A stretch of 47,154 bases of DNA from Stentor coeruleus (GCA_001970955.1 MPUH01000537.1:1-47154); one strand, 5' to 3'; counted from the stretch's first letter, positions 1-11,519 are shown. The notes: a model not told the origin generated them from the letters alone. Program-made: numbers and translations.

Positions 1-3000
1 CTGTAAGATCGTCTAGAAAAAGGCTACTCATTTCTATATTCCTAGCCTTTATAGCAATTTTGCATAGTTCAATTTTATTGTATTCACAAATATCATAATT
101 AGACTCAATTAAATATCTATATTCTTCAGTTTTACCGTATTTGGCTATCCCTTCTATTGAGTGACTGTTTAAAAAAGTTATGATTTTGATGTTCCCAGTA
201 AATGCGCAGATATTTTCTGATAATTTTTTTATATCATCTGGACAAAGTTCCATGTAAATGTCCATAAGTTCCGAATTTCTAAAGATGGATGAATTGAAAT
301 TTAAAGAGGATTTGAAGTAAGACAAAGGAGAATATCTGAAAACTATGAGTTTTTGAATCAGGTTTCGTTTTGTAGATATGTCTTCATTGCAAGTTCCTAT
401 ATATTTAAATATATTTTCTAAGTATTTTGAATTTTTTGGATAGAGGTAGGGAAGGGATTCGATTAAAAGTTCCATCATTTGAAGATTAGCAAGTTTTTTA
501 ACTAAGTATTTTTTATGAATTTTGATTTCTGGATATTCGGTGTTATGAAGAAGAGAAAGCTGATCTTTAAATGATGTTAAAATTCTCAGATAGCTTTGAT
601 GAGTTTTTTCGAATGTTTGGGAAACCCAGTGCTTCTTAGAGTACTTAAATCCTTGAACAGTTAGGAGGAGTAATTTGAAAAGCTTATTTATTTTCAGCTT
701 TCCTATAAAATCTATGATTTTTTCATCACCAAAGTAAGCTATAAATTTCAACTTAGCATAGTCAATATGACAGTGAATATCTGGAAAATTACTCCCAAAA
801 CTACATAAAATAATTTCCTGAATATGGTCCTCTAATTTCAAAGGGATTTTATTAAATTTCAAATAAAGCCTTTTAAACCCTCTGCCAATCATAACTAAAA
901 ACCAACCTTTATCTAAATGCTCATCCTTAATATCAAACACCCTCATTATAACTTCGCAAACATTCCCTCTTCCATAGCACGCAGCATTATAAAAAACTTT
1001 TATTACAAAGTCAAAGTTATCAATACTAGTCAAAAAGTATTCAACATCTTCAATACTACTATCTAACAACATTGCTATAGAATTATTCAAATTCCCAAAT
1101 GAATATATGACCTTGAAAAATGGATAACAGCAATTCCAGTTCAGACCCAGTTTAATTAATTCAGGCATTATGAATTTTAATGCATTTTTAATTGTAAAAA
1201 TAATGGTTTTATCGTTATTATTTTTTATAAATCTATTTGCTTCATATATCCTTTTTGCAGCATTTAAATAACTTATATATGAGAAATTTGAGTTAGTAAT
1301 AAAAGTACCATATTCATCAAGAAGGCTATTAGATATAGTAAAATAGTTTTGGATTTCCTTGGTTTTGAACTGTCTTGGTAATGAAAAATATTCTTTAAGA
1401 CTTTCATAGCCTTTATTTAAATAAAATATGTCGAGGTAATTTAAAAAAGCCCATGAGATTTCACTATTATATAAATCATTAATAATATCAATATCTTGAT
1501 CTAATGAACTATGAGCTTCAATATTCTCTTGTTTATCATCAAGTGAAGATTCACTTTCGAAGTGTTCCCAATTAGATTCTTCACTTATTTCATGTATATC
1601 TTCAACTTTACTTTTCTCATTATCATCACATTTTTTTACTTCCTCATTATCGTTTTTATAATCAATTTCTATTATATCCTCATCATCTGGTATATCAGTA
1701 TCTAAACTTTTAATTTTTTTCATATGTTTTTTTAGCCATTTTTCCGTGCTATTTTTCAGACTTTCATCAAAACTAGTATTATTGTGACAACTATTATCAA
1801 GGTCATGAATCATGCATTCTAAAACATAAAACGAACTGTTTTTATCTGCTTTTTTGCACAAAAAGTAAATTTCTTTTCGTTTGAGTTTCTCATGAAACTT
1901 GCTTATTCTTGGCAAATCCATAGCATCTGGCCCAATATATTCTAGCCAGTAACATTCAAATCCATATGTTTTAATAAGATTCTCAGCGTATTTGGACCCA
2001 TGTACAATTAGATAACTCTCTATAACTTCGAATAAAATTTTTGTTTTTTCATAGTTTTTCTTTATTTCTTGCAAATATGTGTCAATGATTGTGGTTGATT
2101 TCTCACCTCCAAGGTTAGTGAAAAAGATTTTAAGCCTAGAAAAAAGCTCGTTTTTGTATGAAAAATTCAGAATAAACTCAAAGTCTTTGTAATTACATGA
2201 GGATTTTGCGTTTAGGGATATGTAAGCACATAGTTTTCTATCGATTTCATGCAAAGTTGGGAAGTGGATAGACTTTTTGAATTTTAAAACCTTCCTTAGA
2301 ATGAAGAAATCCCCAAAACCCTTATAGAATAATATCGCGGCAAATATATTAGCAAGGATTCCCCTTTGTTTTTCCTCAACTAAATCTTCCACAAAGCACT
2401 CCAAAGTAGAAAGCATCATCCTCGGCTCTGACACCAAAATTTTTTCTACAAAATTTTTGCCTCCAAGTGCCCTACACTGCATCAATATCCTAAAAATCCT
2501 TTCTTCTTTTATCGGACAAACTTTTCTAAATATTCTTCTCAATGATTGATTTAAAATCTCTTTATCTTCAATATAAGAACACACATAAATTTTTTCAACT
2601 TCAGTCAAAGATTTAAGACTCCCTTCATTGATTTTGTCTTTATATAAAAATTCTCCCACACTGCTCAAGCATTCTAGGATTTTATATAGACACTGCCCCT
2701 TTTTTATTGCATATTCTAAGAAAAATGTAGGCACATTTTTAGTTGTTATGGTTTTTATGCCAAATTTAAATTCCTCTGTTTTTTCGAAGAACTTTTTCGG
2801 GGTTGAAATCAGTGACTTGTATTGTTGGAAAGATACAAGTTCTTCTAATATTGATGTGGCGTTTGTTTTAATTATATAAAAGGTGCCTATGATGAAACAA
2901 AATGATAAGTTTGAGTTGCTTTTTAATATTTTTGATGGGTTTCTATGTGATATTTACAGTATTTTTTTAAACAAATCGTAGTCGTTGTTCTTTATAGCGT

Positions 3001-4342
3001 AATAAAGTATACTTATACATCTTTTATTTCTAAAAAAGATTTTAAAAAGATTCATTCGGTTTTTTTCTTTGATTATAAGCTTGGTAAAATAATTTACAAT
3101 ATGATTGCATATAATATTGCTTGATAACATTTCTGGTATGAAAACTATAGGGCTTTTGATTTTTACAATCTTTTTTTCTAGCATATATTCTAATAACTCA
3201 CAAGACCCTTTTCTGCTATAAATTACAAGTAATTGTAGTAAATTTGGTGTATTCTTTAGGTTGTATTTACTTTTGTATAGCCACAGCATATAATCTTTTA
3301 AACCAGCGTTTAATGCATTTTCAATTAGGTCTTTTGGTTTTACAATTTTTACTAAATGGCTTAGTTTTTGGTTTAGTTTTGCTTTTTTCATGTGGATTTT
3401 GGTATATTCTTCTGAGAAATATAAAGTTTTTAAGTTGCATCTGTCATAAATTTCATTAAGGATTTTTTTTATCTTAAACGACGTGATGCTTTTAATGAAT
3501 CTTATCATTTTAGAAATCAAGCTTTTACTGTCAATCGAAAACAACACAGACATCATATGATTCCCTTCAGGATCTACAGAAAAAATTGCATTCTCAAACT
3601 GTTCCTTATCAATTTTCCCCATAAAAGTTTCAAAAAACTGCATTTTTTCATTAGCTGAAATTTTATTCTGCCCCAAAACCCTACAAAAAACATTCTTGTT
3701 TTCATGATCAAAAATTTTCACAACGTCATGCTCCAACAGCAACTGGACTTTCGATAGCAAGTTTTTAGGAAATCTATCAATTAGGTTTATAAACACATTG
3801 TATCTATCACTATAAAATGAAAATTTCCCCCTTTGTAGAAACTGAGCAAATTTATCTACATCATAACTCATTGCAGCTTCAGCAATAAGCGAAGTTTGAA
3901 TATCTTCTTGTATATGAAAATTATGGTTATTTCTATATAAAAAGTACTTTAAGAAAATGGAAGTAATATTATCGATATTGAAATTAAACCCTTTAAGTAA
4001 ATATTCCCAGAGAAGGTTTTGTAGATCGATGATTGTAATTAGGGAGAGATCTGAGAAATTGAGGTCGTTTAGAAAAGATTCTGATATTATTGATCCGAAA
4101 GGGGTCTTTTTGGGAGCTTGGATTTCTTTTATTAGAAGCTCAGTTTTGGAGACTTTAGAGCTTTTGTCTTGGCAGTAGTTTATAATTAGAGGATTTTGTA
4201 GACATTTTGGCGAGTCTTGGCCTTTTTTAAGGCAATGATTAATGTTTGAGTCCCTTGCAAAAGAAGAGTGAATATTGCAGGGTTCACGTCTTTTGCCTTT
4301 TTTCTGACGAACTTTAATTGGGATTTCCATATTATAAAGCAT
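1..4342 (-). CDS. Giant helical-repeat (ankyrin-like) protein, 3' end outside window
   Basis: The gene reads leftwards from an ATG at 4342 and is still open at base 1, so at least 1,442 codons are present and the C-terminus is missing. The first block (462 codons) appears to stop at 2954-2956, but that TAA lies inside a 15-nt intron at 2943-2957. Removing it joins the frame to an ORF with no stop for the remaining 2.9 kb. The N-terminus is short and basic (KVRQKKGKRR). The rest is a series of Leu/Ile/Phe/Lys/Asn-rich helices with 30-40 residue periodicity, resembling very degenerate ankyrin or similar alpha-solenoid repeats. An acidic Asp/Glu-rich linker lies near 1480-1700. I recognise no catalytic motif and no clear membrane segment. 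A second in-frame Met (MEIP) lies four codons in and could be the real start. Function unknown; a scaffold role is inference only. Confidence 0.8.
2943..2957 (-). other. 15-nt spliceosomal mini-intron in the giant repeat gene
   Basis: On the minus strand it reads gtaaatatcacatag. It begins GTA, ends TAG and has A at position 10, like the other six introns here. It contains the in-frame TAA that otherwise truncates the gene. Removal joins two long coding stretches in frame. Confidence 0.85.
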
Positions 4343-4838
4343 TTGTTTTAATCGAATAATTGATATATAAAAATTAGTTTATTATAGAATTAAGAATATA
4401 GATAGTTTATACTAAGCTAGAAAGGCTAAAAAGATTTTAGTTTAATTGGATTTTGAATTTTGGTATATTTTGTATGCTTAGGCTGTGTTAAATGGTTTTT
4501 AGACTAATTTTTCCTTTCTAATACTATTTTATAATTATTTTTATATTTGATTTAATTATTGTCAGTTTAAATTCTTTTGCTTCCTGTAAAAATACACTTC
4601 GTCAAACAGTTCTTAACCTATTTCCCAGCTCAATTATCTAATGGCACCCAAACTATTAACTAAATTATTCATAAAATGATAAAAAAAACCTTAGCCATCA
4701 TCACCTTAAAAATCCCACAATAAAAAAGCCATCTCCTTATATCACCTTATAACCAAATATCCTAATTCAAGTTACATTCCTAAAAAATTCTTAAAATCAT
4801 TTAATTATTTATACTATCAGAGATAATATATCTCATCA
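4343..4838. other. Intergenic spacer, no gene seen
   Basis: AT-rich spacer between two minus-strand genes. The half next to the start at 4342 has more G than C on the plus strand. The half next to the stop of the downstream-coordinate gene has runs of C and very few G. No ORF, RNA gene or relic recognised. Confidence 0.6.
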
Positions 4839-6497
4839 CTAATAAATCTGGTAATCCATAAAGTCATCCTGATCTTTCACATCACTAACAGATCTTGTTC
4901 GTCCATTGGGGTTTGTGAATTCTATATAAAAATTACTGATCAAGTCTCTAACTTTTTTCTGAATCGCCAACTCAATAAACGCTTCAATATAATAAAACAG
5001 TTTCTTATCAAAAGCTTCATTATTATCATTTTGACTATTAGAAGTAAGCTTAGCAAAGCATGGCAACGAAAGACTTCTTCCTTCAATATCTGCCATTAGT
5101 AAATCCTCATCATCATCTTCATCTTTTTCTTCATCAATTGTCATTACCATTTCAAATGAGCATTCCACATCACCAGGTGTACTACATTGAGTCTTTGCTG
5201 TTGTGTCACCAAAATGGACATAATCGATCTCATTTGATGAATAAGCTCTAGACCTTAAGTTAACTTTTTTTGACAAGCATTTTTCTAGTTTAAGCCTACT
5301 ACTTAAAGACTTGTTTATAGTTTTATATAAACCTATAGCTTTTATAATAACTTGTTCAATAACTGAAGGGTTCTGCTCATAGCCTTCTCTATATAGAAGT
5401 GAACCAATATGCGATAGAGTAAGCCCAGCACAAGCCCCTTTTTTAAGTAAAAGGGTTGATATTCTGATATTCCTTAAGCATTTATCTCTGAATGGTAAAG
5501 TTTCATTAAGAAAAGTGATATCTTTGACTGGGTCTATAGCATTTATAAAATTCAAACATTTTTCGTCTATTGGGTCTTTGCATTGTTGCCAGTTAACCCA
5601 GCATAGATCGTATTCGCTGATATCAAAACAGTCTGGGATGGATAGACCATGGTCAATAGGGATGAGTTTGTTTTGATCAGTGACAAGGATATTTCCTTCA
5701 TTACGGTCCATATTGAGTAAGCGTATATCAAGAATAGCTATTTTTTGAACTTCATATATGGAGAAGATTGACGGTGAAAAGTCTTCAATTGCCCCTTTAT
5801 TAGGGATGAACTCTTGAAAGGAGCCTTTTTTCGCTGCTGAAGCTTTATTGTGCTTGTAATTATAGTTTTTGTGTCGGGATTCAGCTAAAGCAGTAGCTGG
5901 GACACCTGAAAACCCCCCATAGTCAAGTAAATATGCTGCAACTTCGCGGTATGCACATTCTCCAGATAATATACCTGATCTTATACCTGGGCTATTTAGA
6001 GTTCCAGTATACCCACGAGGGTTGAAAGTTGCATATGCTTCTTCGTCTATAGGCTTGAAAACACCTCGGATTTTTCGGTGACTGTCTCGCATTAGATATG
6101 TACCGCCAGTGCCGTCCCAAGTCAAATTGGGAACTAAACCAATTTTCATGCCTTGATTCACTTCATTTATTGTTTCGTGTAGCATACGACTACAGAGGGC
6201 TCCTGTAACTATTTTTATAAAAGACCCGGAAAAGCGCCTTATTTCTAGAACAAGGTGCTTATGCTTACGAGACTTATCAAATAATGAATAGTCTTCTAGG
6301 AGTCTGTTGTTTGAAAGCTCAACATGCCCATTAAACAATCGCTGCTCAGATACTGGGATTCCAGTTGCTTTATAAATTTCCTGTTTAAGTTCTGAAACTT
6401 TAAGCCAGCATAATATAACTAGTTTCTTTACACTATGTCCAATATTCACCGACAACTGAGCCTTGTGCAGTTTGAATTTCAACTTCGGACTTGCCAT
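4839..6497 (-). CDS. Ubiquitin-like domain / phosphatidylinositol 4-kinase gamma-type protein
   Basis: 552 aa, single exon, ATG at 6497, TAG stop. Residues about 12-88 form a ubiquitin-like beta-grasp domain (KVSELKQEIYKATGIPVSEQ corresponds to the ubiquitin helix). Residues about 115-420 match the PI3/PI4-kinase fold of plant-type PI4K gamma: a GTGGTY glycine loop (129-134), catalytic Lys148 in VFKPIDEE, the catalytic loop LNMDRNEGN (261-269) with Asp264 and Asn269, and the metal-binding motif IDHGLSIPD (281-289) with DHG in place of DFG. An acidic Asp/Glu-rich tract follows near residue 455. Family knowledge: type II/gamma PI4-kinases make PI4P on Golgi and endosomal membranes, although several plant UBL-fused members act mainly as protein kinases. 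All key residues are present, so it is probably active; which substrate is open. Confidence 0.9.
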   Translation of the reverse strand: MASPKLKFKLHKAQLSVNIGHSVKKLVILCWLKVSELKQEIYKATGIPVSEQRLFNGHVELSNNRLLEDYSLFDKSRKHKHLVLEIRRFSGSFIKIVTGALCSRMLHETINEVNQGMKIGLVPNLTWDGTGGTYLMRDSHRKIRGVFKPIDEEAYATFNPRGYTGTLNSPGIRSGILSGECAYREVAAYLLDYGGFSGVPATALAESRHKNYNYKHNKASAAKKGSFQEFIPNKGAIEDFSPSIFSIYEVQKIAILDIRLLNMDRNEGNILVTDQNKLIPIDHGLSIPDCFDISEYDLCWVNWQQCKDPIDEKCLNFINAIDPVKDITFLNETLPFRDKCLRNIRISTLLLKKGACAGLTLSHIGSLLYREGYEQNPSVIEQVIIKAIGLYKTINKSLSSRLKLEKCLSKKVNLRSRAYSSNEIDYVHFGDTTAKTQCSTPGDVECSFEMVMTIDEEKDEDDDEDLLMADIEGRSLSLPCFAKLTSNSQNDNNEAFDKKLFYYIEAFIELAIQKKVRDLISNFYIEFTNPNGRTRSVSDVKDQDDFMDYQIY

Positions 6498-7741
6498 TTG
6501 AATAGGAAATATTATAAACTAGAAACGGAAATGAAAATGTTGTCGAATAAGAACTTTTAAAAACTATATAAAATTATAGCAATAAGGTGTGAAGTAAATA
6601 TAAGCGACCTTTAAAACTAGTGGGCTGAGTTTATACAAAATGATGTAGTGGCTTAGCTTTTAATATGGAATTATTCATAAAGTTATAGAAAATTCAAACT
6701 CGGAATGTTGTGGTCAAAATGAATATAAAGAAAACTTTTATATAAAAAGGAGGGGATGCTAGGCATGAGGCTTTAGGATAAAAGAAATTGGAGGTAGGAT
6801 TATTGGTGGTAAATGAGTAGGTTTTTATAGGATTTTTCGATTCTTTTACTACTGAATTGTGTGGGGGTGATTTTATTGTTGAGATTATAGGTTTTGCTGA
6901 TTAAACTGTTTATTTTTAAGGCTGAATAAAGTATCTGCCTTATTCAGTACTGTATTTGATAGATTGGTTTGGAATTAGTGGCTTTGGATTAGAAGTAAAG
7001 TTTAGAGATTTATAGTTGTTTAAGAACTGAGAGTGATGTGCTGATAAGAGAAGCTTGTATTTTATTTGGTGTTAGACATATATAGTTGTATGCATTATTT
7101 GTATAATAGTAATTTATAAGAGTGTAATTAGATAGACCAAAGTAATGGAGTTTATATGATATTTATTGGTTGTGAATATTAGAAATAATTATTAGATTGC
7201 TGTTATAGGAAATATTCAAAAAAGATTTTTATGAAGTTTTTATTATTTCTCTTAGTTTTATGGGAAAAGCTATTAAATTTAGGTATTGATTTTAATTTAT
7301 TTTGGCTACTAAAAGAAGTTTATAGAAAACTTTATTTTTAGTGAGATAAAATATAGGAAATTTGTAAAAATTAGTAAAAATTAGTAAGTATTTCTTTTAA
7401 TATAAAATAATAAGGTAGTCTTTATTATTTCTATACATAAATATATTGCATTCAATTTATCTGCTAAAATAATTTCTTAGTCAATTTAGTACAAATGCAC
7501 ATATTATAATCATTTTAATCTCTTCAATATTCTGCACTATATTCTCTAAAAAGCTTAAATCAACTCTAATAACCATATTTATATTACTAAATTTCTAAAT
7601 GCTTTTAATAGCTTAAAAAAATATTTCCTAAAGCTTCTTTATATAATAAACTTATTCCAAAACCCACTAAACCAAAAAAAATTACATTATAAATAAAGAC
7701 CTTAGCATAGTTATATATAAATTTTTACTTATCCCTACCTT
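6498..7741. other. 1.2-kb intergenic region, no gene seen
   Basis: Lies upstream of the PI4K gamma start and downstream of the GAS2-domain gene (both minus strand). The first 500 bases have many G and few C on the plus strand; the last 300 are C-rich and G-poor. No convincing coding frame or relic. It contains the inverted repeat at 6922-6947. Confidence 0.55.
6922..6947. repeat. Perfect 8-bp inverted repeat with 10-nt loop
   Basis: Arms ctgaataa (6922-6929) and ttattcag (6940-6947) are perfectly complementary around a 10-nt spacer. It lies in a noncoding, G-skewed stretch about 425 bp upstream of the PI4K gamma start. It may be a chance hairpin; no function is assigned. Confidence 0.4.
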
Positions 7742-8824
7742 CTATTTATATAATATTTTCCCTACCTTCTTTACTGGTGTAAATGCTTTCATTATAACAT
7801 TTTTGCACCCTGCAGCATTGCCAGGTATCCTCAGTCTTTTTGGAGAAGGAGTATTGAGGTTTTCTTTCAAGATAACATTATCTTGAGACAGTCTCATAGC
7901 AGAGTTTCTAGGAGATTTCGACGGTGAACTAAGTGGGATCAAACATTTATCTTCATTTTCCTGCTGCTTTGATTGTATTCCTTTTAAAAACTCATCAATC
8001 GACATATACCCTCCACCAACTCTGCAAACTAAGCAATCATTTTTCACATTTATACTCACTTTTTTATTAGAGTATGCATAAAGCTCATCACCAAGTCTTT
8101 CAAACTCATTCTCAAGGCCATAAGTCTTAAGGAATTCTAAAAACCTCTCATCAATAGTTTGAGTTTTAACCCTCTGTTCCTCCCTCATCCTTTTAGGGGA
8201 AATTTGTTCAGTACCTATATCAAAAACACTCCCATGTAAGCTAAGACTTTCTATTATCTCCTGGATTTTTGTCAAAATCATACTCATTTCCTCATTGGTT
8301 TCTAATGTTTTTTCTAATTCATTGAACTTTTTCTTATAAGCACTATGCTGATTTTCATAGCTTTTTATAGTCATTTCATGATCTTTTTTTACTCTCGTCA
8401 ATTCTTCGATAATTTTTTCCAGCTCCTGGATTTTCCCTTGTTGGGCCATAGAGTTTTTCGTCAGGTCTAAGATTTTCTTTTCCTGATCAATAATTGCGTC
8501 TTTTAAAGCTTTTTCTTTATCCCAAATGGTTGAATGCATTTCACAGAGTTCGTTTTGAAAGGCTAAGTTTTCAGATATAAGGGATTCCTTTTGCGATTTT
8601 TCTTCTGAAGAGAAGTTTATTAGGGTTTCGAGTTGAGCTTTTAGGTCAAGATTTTCTTTGAGAAGGGCGGAATTTTCAAAATGTTGAGTTGAAAGGTCTT
8701 GTTGAAGAGATTTGAGCTGGTCTTCGTAGATGTATTTTGATGGGAAGGAGTCATTGATAAGATTTTTAAGTTTGCAGTAGAGGTCAGTGAGTACTGGCGT
8801 GAGGTCGGTTGAAATTGGATTCAT
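7742..8824 (-). CDS. Coiled-coil protein with C-terminal GAS2-related (GAR) domain
   Basis: 360 aa from the ATG at 8824 (MNPIS). An upstream in-frame TTG at 8911 is not a credible start and the 29 codons before the ATG look like AT-rich leader. Residues about 20-200 are a long coiled coil rich in Glu, Lys, Leu and Gln. Around residues 228-285 lies a segment ending in NDCLVCRVGGGYMSIDEFL, which carries the VRVGGGW/Y..L.EFL signature of the GAR domain that binds microtubules in GAS2-family proteins. The basic C-terminal tail contains SPSKSPR and TPSPKR, possible proline-directed phosphorylation sites. Likely a microtubule-associated cytoskeletal or basal-body protein; the domain call is good, the cellular role is inferred. 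Ends with TAG. Confidence 0.8.
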   Translation of the reverse strand: MNPISTDLTPVLTDLYCKLKNLINDSFPSKYIYEDQLKSLQQDLSTQHFENSALLKENLDLKAQLETLINFSSEEKSQKESLISENLAFQNELCEMHSTIWDKEKALKDAIIDQEKKILDLTKNSMAQQGKIQELEKIIEELTRVKKDHEMTIKSYENQHSAYKKKFNELEKTLETNEEMSMILTKIQEIIESLSLHGSVFDIGTEQISPKRMREEQRVKTQTIDERFLEFLKTYGLENEFERLGDELYAYSNKKVSINVKNDCLVCRVGGGYMSIDEFLKGIQSKQQENEDKCLIPLSSPSKSPRNSAMRLSQDNVILKENLNTPSPKRLRIPGNAAGCKNVIMKAFTPVKKVGKILYK

Positions 8825-9269
8825 ATTTTTTAACGACTTTTTGTATGGATATATAAATATAAGAATTAGAGGATGGAGATGATATAAAAAGAATGAGGAA
8901 TGTGTCTTCAATGCCCAATTTATAAGTCTATTATTTTCACTTAGCGAAATGATAATAGTTAGAATGTACCTCTGACAGGTAAAATCTGAAGGGTTTTAAA
9001 AATTCATGCAGAAATGAGATTAATTGTCCGCAAAAGGGTGTTAATTCTAAGGGTGACTAAAAGGGAATATTTAAAGATAGTAATGTATGAATTCTGGAAA
9101 CAGTAAATTTTGCTGGGATGTGCAAGGATAAGAAAAAAATCAAAGTTTTTTATGTCAAAATATGATAATATTTTTTTTGCATAACTACATAAAATGGCAC
9201 TATTTGAAATGCTTATCACATTTTTAAATATATAAAATAATATAACCTAAAATAAATATTCACCATCTA

Positions 9270-9450
9270 AAATCCCATCTCTATATCAAAACCCCTGAAA
9301 ATAATAGTTTGGGTGTCTAAGGTTATACTTGTTAGTTTCTCATCTTTCATTGTATTTCGCCATCCTTGCATCTCTCAGGTCGCGAAACGCAGTGTTTAAT
9401 TTTCTCCTTTAGTTGTTTTTTATCACGGATTGGTGAGGATAGTTATGGTC
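9270..9450 (-). pseudogene. Relic of a PP2C-type protein phosphatase N-terminus
   Basis: Read on the minus strand, one frame gives TNP, then KTTKGEN, LRFAT and EMQGWRNTMKDEKLTSITL, followed by IIFRGFD. This matches the start of PP2C (PPM) phosphatases: the MQGWR..MED motif and then the F..FDGHGG metal-binding motif, here decayed to GFDIEMG. The frame is broken by TGA-TAA after NP, a TAA after GEN and a TGA before EMQGW. The rest of the phosphatase is absent. Its high GC relative to the surroundings first suggested an RNA gene, but the coding match explains it. Copy overlaps the assembly duplication at 9382-9520. Confidence 0.7.
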
Positions 9451-9520
9451 NGCGAAACGCAGTGTTTAATTTTCTCCTTTAGTTGTTTTTTATCACGGAT
9501 TGGTGAGGATAGTTATGGTC
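9382..9520. repeat. Identical 69-bp direct repeats around a single N (assembly gap artefact)
   Basis: 9382-9450 and 9452-9520 are identical and separated by one N at 9451. This is the signature of two contig ends with the same sequence joined without merging, not a biological tandem repeat. The true sequence probably has one copy. Confidence 0.9.
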
Positions 9521-10260
9521 CCTTATAATATGAATATCATGACCTTTACTTTTATTAAAATTTCAAAGAGGCTGAGGTAAGAAATGATTTTGATTGAAGT
9601 TTATAGTAAAGTAGTGTTAGTAGGTGCTATTTGGAAATGATTTAAAAGGATTTAATGAAGTTTTGAGAAAGATGATTATGATAGGAAGGTAAAATGGTTG
9701 CTAAAATTTGAGAATGATTAAAGATAAGAGAAATATTGTTAGGATAGGATTTGGAGAAGCTAAATAGATGATAGATCACTTATATTAATAAAATGCAGGT
9801 CTCTTTGTAAATGCATTTTTGCATTTAAACTTTCTAATATATTGCAATCAAAGTTATTTATTTATGTTAATAAAATGTTAAAAGTATAGTTTTATATAAT
9901 CTAAATTATTATAAATGTAAATCAAAATATAGTATTTGTAGGAAAGGTTAAATGAAGTTTAAAGGGAATCTTTAGGATAGCTTAAAGGTAGACTTATAAA
10001 GAAATGTAAATTTTAGAGATGCAGCTATTTTAATATATAAATCTGAAAGCATATCCTTGTTCTGTAAAAAGATTCTTTCAAAGTAAAGCATAAATTTGAT
10101 ATTCTTATACAGCAACTCAATTGCAAATATCACATATAAAACATAAATTCTAAAACGTTATTTCACATAAAATTTTATATCTGAAATAATCAAATACTCT
10201 TCCATATTTTCTTAAATTAAACCATCACTAAAATTAAACCCATAAATCCATAATAAAAAT
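9521..10260. other. Intergenic 5' flank, no gene seen
   Basis: Between the PP2C relic and the O-methyltransferase start. The left part is G-rich and C-poor on the plus strand. The last 250 bases are C-rich and G-poor, ending in aaaat just before the ATG. No ORF, RNA or relic recognised. Confidence 0.55.
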
Positions 10261-10965
10261 ATGAAGGCTGCGATGAAATATGTTTTAGATATTTTCAAAG
10301 CTCATCAAAAATACACCAAAAAAACTATTGATTATCTAAAAATCCAAGGCTTGAGACCTGATCCAATAAGAGAAAGCCTTGAATCTGAGACTATATCAAA
10401 ATATAACTTTAAATCAGGGATGATATCAGATAGAGCCCAATGTGATCTTTTAGAGAATATGCTGAGGTTTGCAAATGCTAAATCCTGTATAGAAGTTGGG
10501 GTATTTACTGGAGCCTCAGCTTTGAGTATAGCTAGAGGAATAGGACCAGATGGGAAACTCTTGGCATTAGAGCTTGATGGTGGTTTTATAGGAACTGCGA
10601 AAAAATATTGGGCAGAGGCTGGTGTGGATGGGAGAATTGAAGTTATCCTGGGTCCTGCATTAGAAAACTTAGATAAGCTTATAGCTCAAGGTAAAGAAGG
10701 AACATTTGACTTTGCTTACATTGATGCAAATAAAGAACAATATACTGAGTATTATAAAAGAGCTTTTAAGCTTATAAGGATTGGAGGAATGATTGCTTTA
10801 GATAATGTCCTTTTGGCGAATTCAGTAGCTGACTATGATATTAAGCATGCTATGCCAGTGGCTTTGAGGGAGCTGAACAAGATTGTTATAAATGATCCTA
10901 AAGTAAGAAATGTCATCTTGCCTATAGCAGATGGAATCAATTTCGTTACAAAAATAGCTAATTAA
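10261..10965 (+). CDS. SAM-dependent O-methyltransferase (CCoAOMT / family 3)
   Basis: 234 aa, single exon, TAA stop. The whole protein matches the class I, metal-dependent O-methyltransferase family (caffeoyl-CoA/catechol O-methyltransferase-like). The SAM-binding motif I is IEVGVFTGASAL (77-88), with Glu104 in LALELD as the ribose-contacting acid. DFAYIDANKEQY (140-151) supplies Asp145, and DN at 171-172 supplies further metal ligands. The normal length for the family is about 220-240 aa, so it is complete. There is no signal peptide, so it is probably cytosolic. The substrate cannot be told from sequence; catechol- or phenolic-type small molecules are typical. Met5 is an alternative start. 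Confidence 0.92.
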   Translation: MKAAMKYVLDIFKAHQKYTKKTIDYLKIQGLRPDPIRESLESETISKYNFKSGMISDRAQCDLLENMLRFANAKSCIEVGVFTGASALSIARGIGPDGKLLALELDGGFIGTAKKYWAEAGVDGRIEVILGPALENLDKLIAQGKEGTFDFAYIDANKEQYTEYYKRAFKLIRIGGMIALDNVLLANSVADYDIKHAMPVALRELNKIVINDPKVRNVILPIADGINFVTKIAN

Positions 10966-11519
10966 AATAGTTCTTCCAAGTTTTCTAATTAGTTTTATAT
11001 TTAAATATATATTTTATAGTGATAGAAATTAGGCTTCTTATTTATTCACTTATTAGCCAAATAGTTGTTTTTATGATTATATAATACATATCTGTTTATG
11101 CATTTTTGCTTTTATTATAATCTCTGCTTATACTTTTCAATCTCTATAAAATTATTAAACCTTTTATTTATCTATTTAATAATTTATCCTTTTTTCAGGT
11201 TCTTTTATCGTTTTTACTTTTTAGGATTATCAGACTGCTCCATCCCTATATAATTATCTCAATAAATATAACAATTATTATTCAACCCATTTTTTAATTT
11301 ATATACCAAATACCTCAAATTAAAAAACAAATCTAGCACAGCAATCATAATAAACAAAAGCATTTTCCAAGACTCTTTAATATCATTTAAGAAACTTAAG
11401 CACGATTGATAGATTCCTCGAATACAATTAAGTTATAGACCCCTACAAAAAATCAATCCTATCTTGCATCATAATTTTTGCATAAAAAATACTTTTATGT
11501 AGAAAATACTGATCTTATT
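10966..11519. other. Intergenic spacer, no gene seen
   Basis: AT-rich sequence after the O-methyltransferase stop. It may contain eroded N-lobe sequence of the kinase relic that follows, but I could not recognise any of it. Confidence 0.5.

Noticed and set aside
3244..3459. Plus-strand ORF of 71 codons
   Set aside because: Antisense shadow of the giant minus-strand gene.
7742..8911. Longer GAS2-domain protein starting at 8911
   Set aside because: That start codon is TTG and the extra 29 residues are AT-rich leader; the ATG at 8824 is better.
9004..9219. 71-codon minus-strand ORF
   Set aside because: Very AT-rich, no coding character beyond Ile/Leu/Phe from AT bias, no homology recognised.
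9290..9520. GC-richer island that looked like a structured RNA gene
   Set aside because: One minus-strand frame reads as PP2C phosphatase, and the apparent internal repeat is an assembly join.
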